In this document: piece after piece, positions 4,937-7,285 of the stretch
Layout of the letters: every line of letters starts with the position of its first letter
How positions within the stretch are numbered: the first letter of the stretch is position 1
DNA from: an uncultured Prevotella sp.
Lineage (GTDB): Bacteria > Bacteroidota > Bacteroidia > Bacteroidales > Bacteroidaceae
Reading direction: 5' to 3'
Assembly: GCA_900770845.1 (NCBI GenBank)
Contig: CAAGLS010000067.1
Coordinates: 1 to 7,285, forward strand
DNA: 7,285 nt
Notes under the pieces: generated by a model
The model's input: only the letters and a program-made list of their open reading frames with translations
The model's database searches: none
What the model was told of the DNA's origin: nothing
Position numbers and translations under genes: made by a program

Positions 4937-7285
4937 TTATCGGATGATTACTTTCTTGCCATTCACGATGTAGAGTCCCGCAGGCAGAGCCACAGTCTGC
5001 CTACTGCCACGCTCCATGCAGGCACGCCACACGACGATGCCCGCTGCGGATGCGACGCTGACGGGCATCGCGCGCGTGGAGCTCAGGGTCAGACTGCCGC
5101 GCGAGGCCTCCATCACCAGTCCGTCGTCGCTGATGGCAGGCGTGGCGAGGATGGATGTGGGCTCGTCGAATGAGACTTCAAAACCGGCCATGTCCTTGGC
5201 GCCTGTCAGCGTATAGCCGTAGTAGGCGCGGAAAGGAAACACGTAGACGTGGTCGTATTTTGGCGAGATGTTCTTCGAATTGTAGAACTTGCCTTGCGCG
5301 AAGTAGAACCAGCCGATGGTCTTGTCGAGCATCTTGCCCGCATAGGAGCCGTAGTTGGTGAAGGTGTAGGTGGAGCCGTGGATGGAGCCCGTGGCCGTCT
5401 CGCCCGTGAAAGTGTAGTCGCCGTTCATGTTGTTGTCCGAGCCTTCGGCCGTGGCCTCCACGTCGGAGCCGTACTGTTGGATTTCGAATGAGGTGTCATC
5501 GTCAGCCGACTTCTTCTCCACCGTCACCATATACGGTGTGTTGGGTGTAGTCCTCGCGTCGTCCACCGTCCTGAATAAAGCCTTGCCATAGAAGTCGGTG
5601 CCCACGTTGCCCGTCTCATTGTCGATGTCGAGGCAATTCTCGGCCACCATCTGCGCGAGCGTGAAGCGGCAGCTGCCGTTGCTGTGCACACCGCCACTCA
5701 GCTCGATGGAGAAGGGCAGCACGAGTGTGGCCAGCGTGGCCTTGCCGTTGAGGGGATGCGTCACCTTGCGCGTGTAGGAGGCGTAGTTCTCCGCCGGCAC
5801 CGTGATCTTGTAGGGTGAGAAGAAGGGCTGCTTGTCGGTGATGACGATGTTCTTGCAGGCGCGGAAGTCGCCGCTCATGGTCTTCGACACGTAGTTGTCC
5901 TCGTCGTAGGTGGTGCGCTCGGGGAAAAAGATGAGGCAGTTGGGATTGAGCTTGCCCTTCATGGCGGCCATGCTCTCCTTGCTCTCCACCAACACGGAGT
6001 AGAGGTTGGTGTAGTCGAGATACAGCACTTGGTCGGTCTGGGCGCTCTTCTCTTCAAGTGCGCTCACCAAGGCCTTCTTCATCATGTCCACCGTCAGATA
6101 GGCCCTCTCGCTCGGTATGAGATAAGCGGGGTCGCCGCTGTGACCCGTCTCATAGGCCTCGAATCTGCCGCCATACATGGGTTTGTCGGCATTGCCCTCA
6201 TAGCAGGTGTTCTTGTAGAGTTCGGTCAGCACGCACTTGGCGTCGTAGTCCTTCACGAGCAGCTGAATGTCCATGAGGTAGTAGGCGTAGTAGCGGTGTT
6301 CCAAGGCCGTGGTGGGGGCGATGTTGTAGCGCGTCTCGTCGCCCGTCATGAGGTAGCACTCCTTGGCGGGGTCGTTCACGCGAATCTCGATGTCCTCGCT
6401 GAACGAGCCGCCCTGCGCCAAGTAGCGCGCCTCGGTGTAGGGGTATTCCTCCAAGGTGGATGCGGTGGCCGTGGCCCCCGAGGCCTCCAAGTCGGCGGCA
6501 TTGTTGTATTTGAAGGCCACGTTGCCGCACATGCTCGTGTGTACCTTGTCGGCGGCGGGCTCGTCGCCCGTGGTGTCGTATTGCTTGCCGTCGCCATAGC
6601 TATTATAATAAGGCGACTTGACCAGGTAGTTGCGCGCGTTGCCCGTGGTGGCGTTGCCGTAGGTGGCGTCCATGTATTTGCTGGTGAGGTTCTCAAAGGT
6701 GAACTTGCACTTGTTGGTCTCGCCCACGAAGTCGGAGGGGATGTAGAAGAGGAACTGGCCGCCGGCCACTTGGAAGTCGTTGCTGGTGAACTGCTGTGTG
6801 ATCTTCAGTCCCTCGGCCTTGTTGGAGTGGCACACGATGTCGAGGGTGTTGACGAAGGGGTTGAGCTGCTCCATCGTGAGGTTGTAGGTGATGAGGGCCT
6901 TTGTGCCGTCGGCAAGGCCGGATATGGTGAACTTCACGGCGTCGTTGTTCAGTTCGCCCACCTCGGCGGTGGCATTCTTGTTGCTGCTGCTCACGTTGAC
7001 GGTCGACTGCACGACGTTGCCATCCGTACCGTAGAGACTGAGCTGGAAGTTGGAGGGCGTGAAAGCCGGGTTGGTGGTGGAGCTGCTGACCGTGTTCCAC
7101 GAGGCGAAGTTGTTCGAGCTGCCATCCTCGCGCATGAAGCGGGCGCGGTCGTTGCCCGTGATGGAAAGCGTCAGCTCGCCATACATCACGTGGCCGCCGC
7201 TGAGCGTGAAGCTGTTGGCCTCGTTGATGTCGGTGGTGCCGTTGGCGATGTACTCCACATATTGCTGGCCCCATTGGCTGTAGGC
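4937..7285 (-). CDS. Large secreted or surface protein with T9SS type-A-like tail (N-terminus outside window)
   Basis: The frame stays open to the right edge (AYSQWGQQYVEYIANG at 7285-7238), so 782 residues are visible and the start is missing; the GTG at 7258 is simply an internal Val codon. The N-terminal half is rich in Asn, Thr, Ser and Gly, with beta-strand-like alternation, as in bacterial surface sandwich domains. A module seen in many Prevotella surface proteins follows: NPNCLIFFPE (about 5918-5950), CKNIVITDKQPFFSPYKI (about 5806-5860), then TLVLPFSIEL (about 5698-5727). Near 5280-5360 lies an FTNYGSYAGKMLDKTIGWF segment. The last residues, LPAGLYIVNGKKVIIR (4940-4987), match the end of T9SS type-A sorting tails, so export to the cell surface is likely. 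No enzymatic motif is recognised. It is the first visible gene of a minus-strand group with the small protein and the cytolysin-like gene; GC content is clearly higher than in the ATPase gene. Confidence 0.85.
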   Translation of the reverse strand, partial: AYSQWGQQYVEYIANGTTDINEANSFTLSGGHVMYGELTLSITGNDRARFMREDGSSNNFASWNTVSSSTTNPAFTPSNFQLSLYGTDGNVVQSTVNVSSSNKNATAEVGELNNDAVKFTISGLADGTKALITYNLTMEQLNPFVNTLDIVCHSNKAEGLKITQQFTSNDFQVAGGQFLFYIPSDFVGETNKCKFTFENLTSKYMDATYGNATTGNARNYLVKSPYYNSYGDGKQYDTTGDEPAADKVHTSMCGNVAFKYNNAADLEASGATATASTLEEYPYTEARYLAQGGSFSEDIEIRVNDPAKECYLMTGDETRYNIAPTTALEHRYYAYYLMDIQLLVKDYDAKCVLTELYKNTCYEGNADKPMYGGRFEAYETGHSGDPAYLIPSERAYLTVDMMKKALVSALEEKSAQTDQVLYLDYTNLYSVLVESKESMAAMKGKLNPNCLIFFPERTTYDEDNYVSKTMSGDFRACKNIVITDKQPFFSPYKITVPAENYASYTRKVTHPLNGKATLATLVLPFSIELSGGVHSNGSCRFTLAQMVAENCLDIDNETGNVGTDFYGKALFRTVDDARTTPNTPYMVTVEKKSADDDTSFEIQQYGSDVEATAEGSDNNMNGDYTFTGETATGSIHGSTYTFTNYGSYAGKMLDKTIGWFYFAQGKFYNSKNISPKYDHVYVFPFRAYYGYTLTGAKDMAGFEVSFDEPTSILATPAISDDGLVMEASRGSLTLSSTRAMPVSVASAAGIVVWRACMERGSRQTVALPAGLYIVNGKKVIIR

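Noticed and set aside
7256..7258. GTG as the start codon of the large surface protein
   Set aside because: The frame continues upstream to the window edge without a stop and there is no signal peptide after it, so it is an internal Val codon of a truncated gene.
4937..7285. Second CDC-like subunit partnering the cytolysin-like protein
   Set aside because: No YPGA, YGRT or GG-type signatures are visible; the protein instead shows Prevotella surface-protein modules and a T9SS-like tail.

Overview
The window looks like a chromosomal segment from a Prevotella-like member of the Bacteroidales. Three things point there. A textbook Bacteroidota promoter (TTTG, 20-nt spacer, TATCTTTG) lies upstream of the plus-strand gene. 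One large protein ends in a type IX secretion (T9SS) type-A-like C-terminal tail and carries modules typical of Prevotella surface proteins. The intergenic DNA is full of the 'ctgcggaatctgcgagatctgcgtgg' class of dispersed repeat seen in this order. This placement is inference; no rRNA or other marker gene is present.

Left part (1-2340): a run of small hairpins (1-127) is followed by a roughly 240-bp block bounded by imperfect inverted repeats (166-404) that contains two copies of a tandem repeat unit. Then come a consensus promoter (550-581), a four-unit 22-bp tandem repeat in the leader (591-678), and one plus-strand gene (673-1860). That gene encodes an AAA_14/DUF4143 ATPase with a PD-(D/E)XK-like C-terminal motif. 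Behind it lie four more copies of the tandem unit (1936-2202) in the same orientation as those upstream, so the ATPase is bracketed by near-identical direct repeats. A strong 13-bp stem terminator (2297-2336) closes the region.

Right part (2345-7285): everything is on the minus strand and reads toward the left. A partial large surface protein with a T9SS-like tail (7285-4937, N-terminus outside the window) is followed after 13 nt by a 61-residue acidic, Trp-containing small protein (4923-4738). After a possible terminator or attenuator comes a 744-residue protein (4638-2404). The track of conserved motifs identifies it as a member of the cholesterol-dependent cytolysin / thiol-activated cytolysin superfamily, fused to two N-terminal fibronectin type III domains.

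The most interesting content is this cytolysin-like protein. It keeps the pore-forming core signatures (YPGA, the LFD-SVTW segment, YGRT, the GG pair) and the C-terminal beta-sandwich. The sterol-binding undecapeptide is replaced at a position that aligns without gaps, the Thr-Leu sterol-recognition loop is lost, and no signal peptide is visible. Just after its stop, in the -1 frame, lies a short sequence resembling the end of a T9SS tail (IVNGQKVTKK) whose stop codon sits directly before the terminator. Together the three minus-strand genes suggest a candidate surface or secreted toxin locus whose target is unlikely to be cholesterol.
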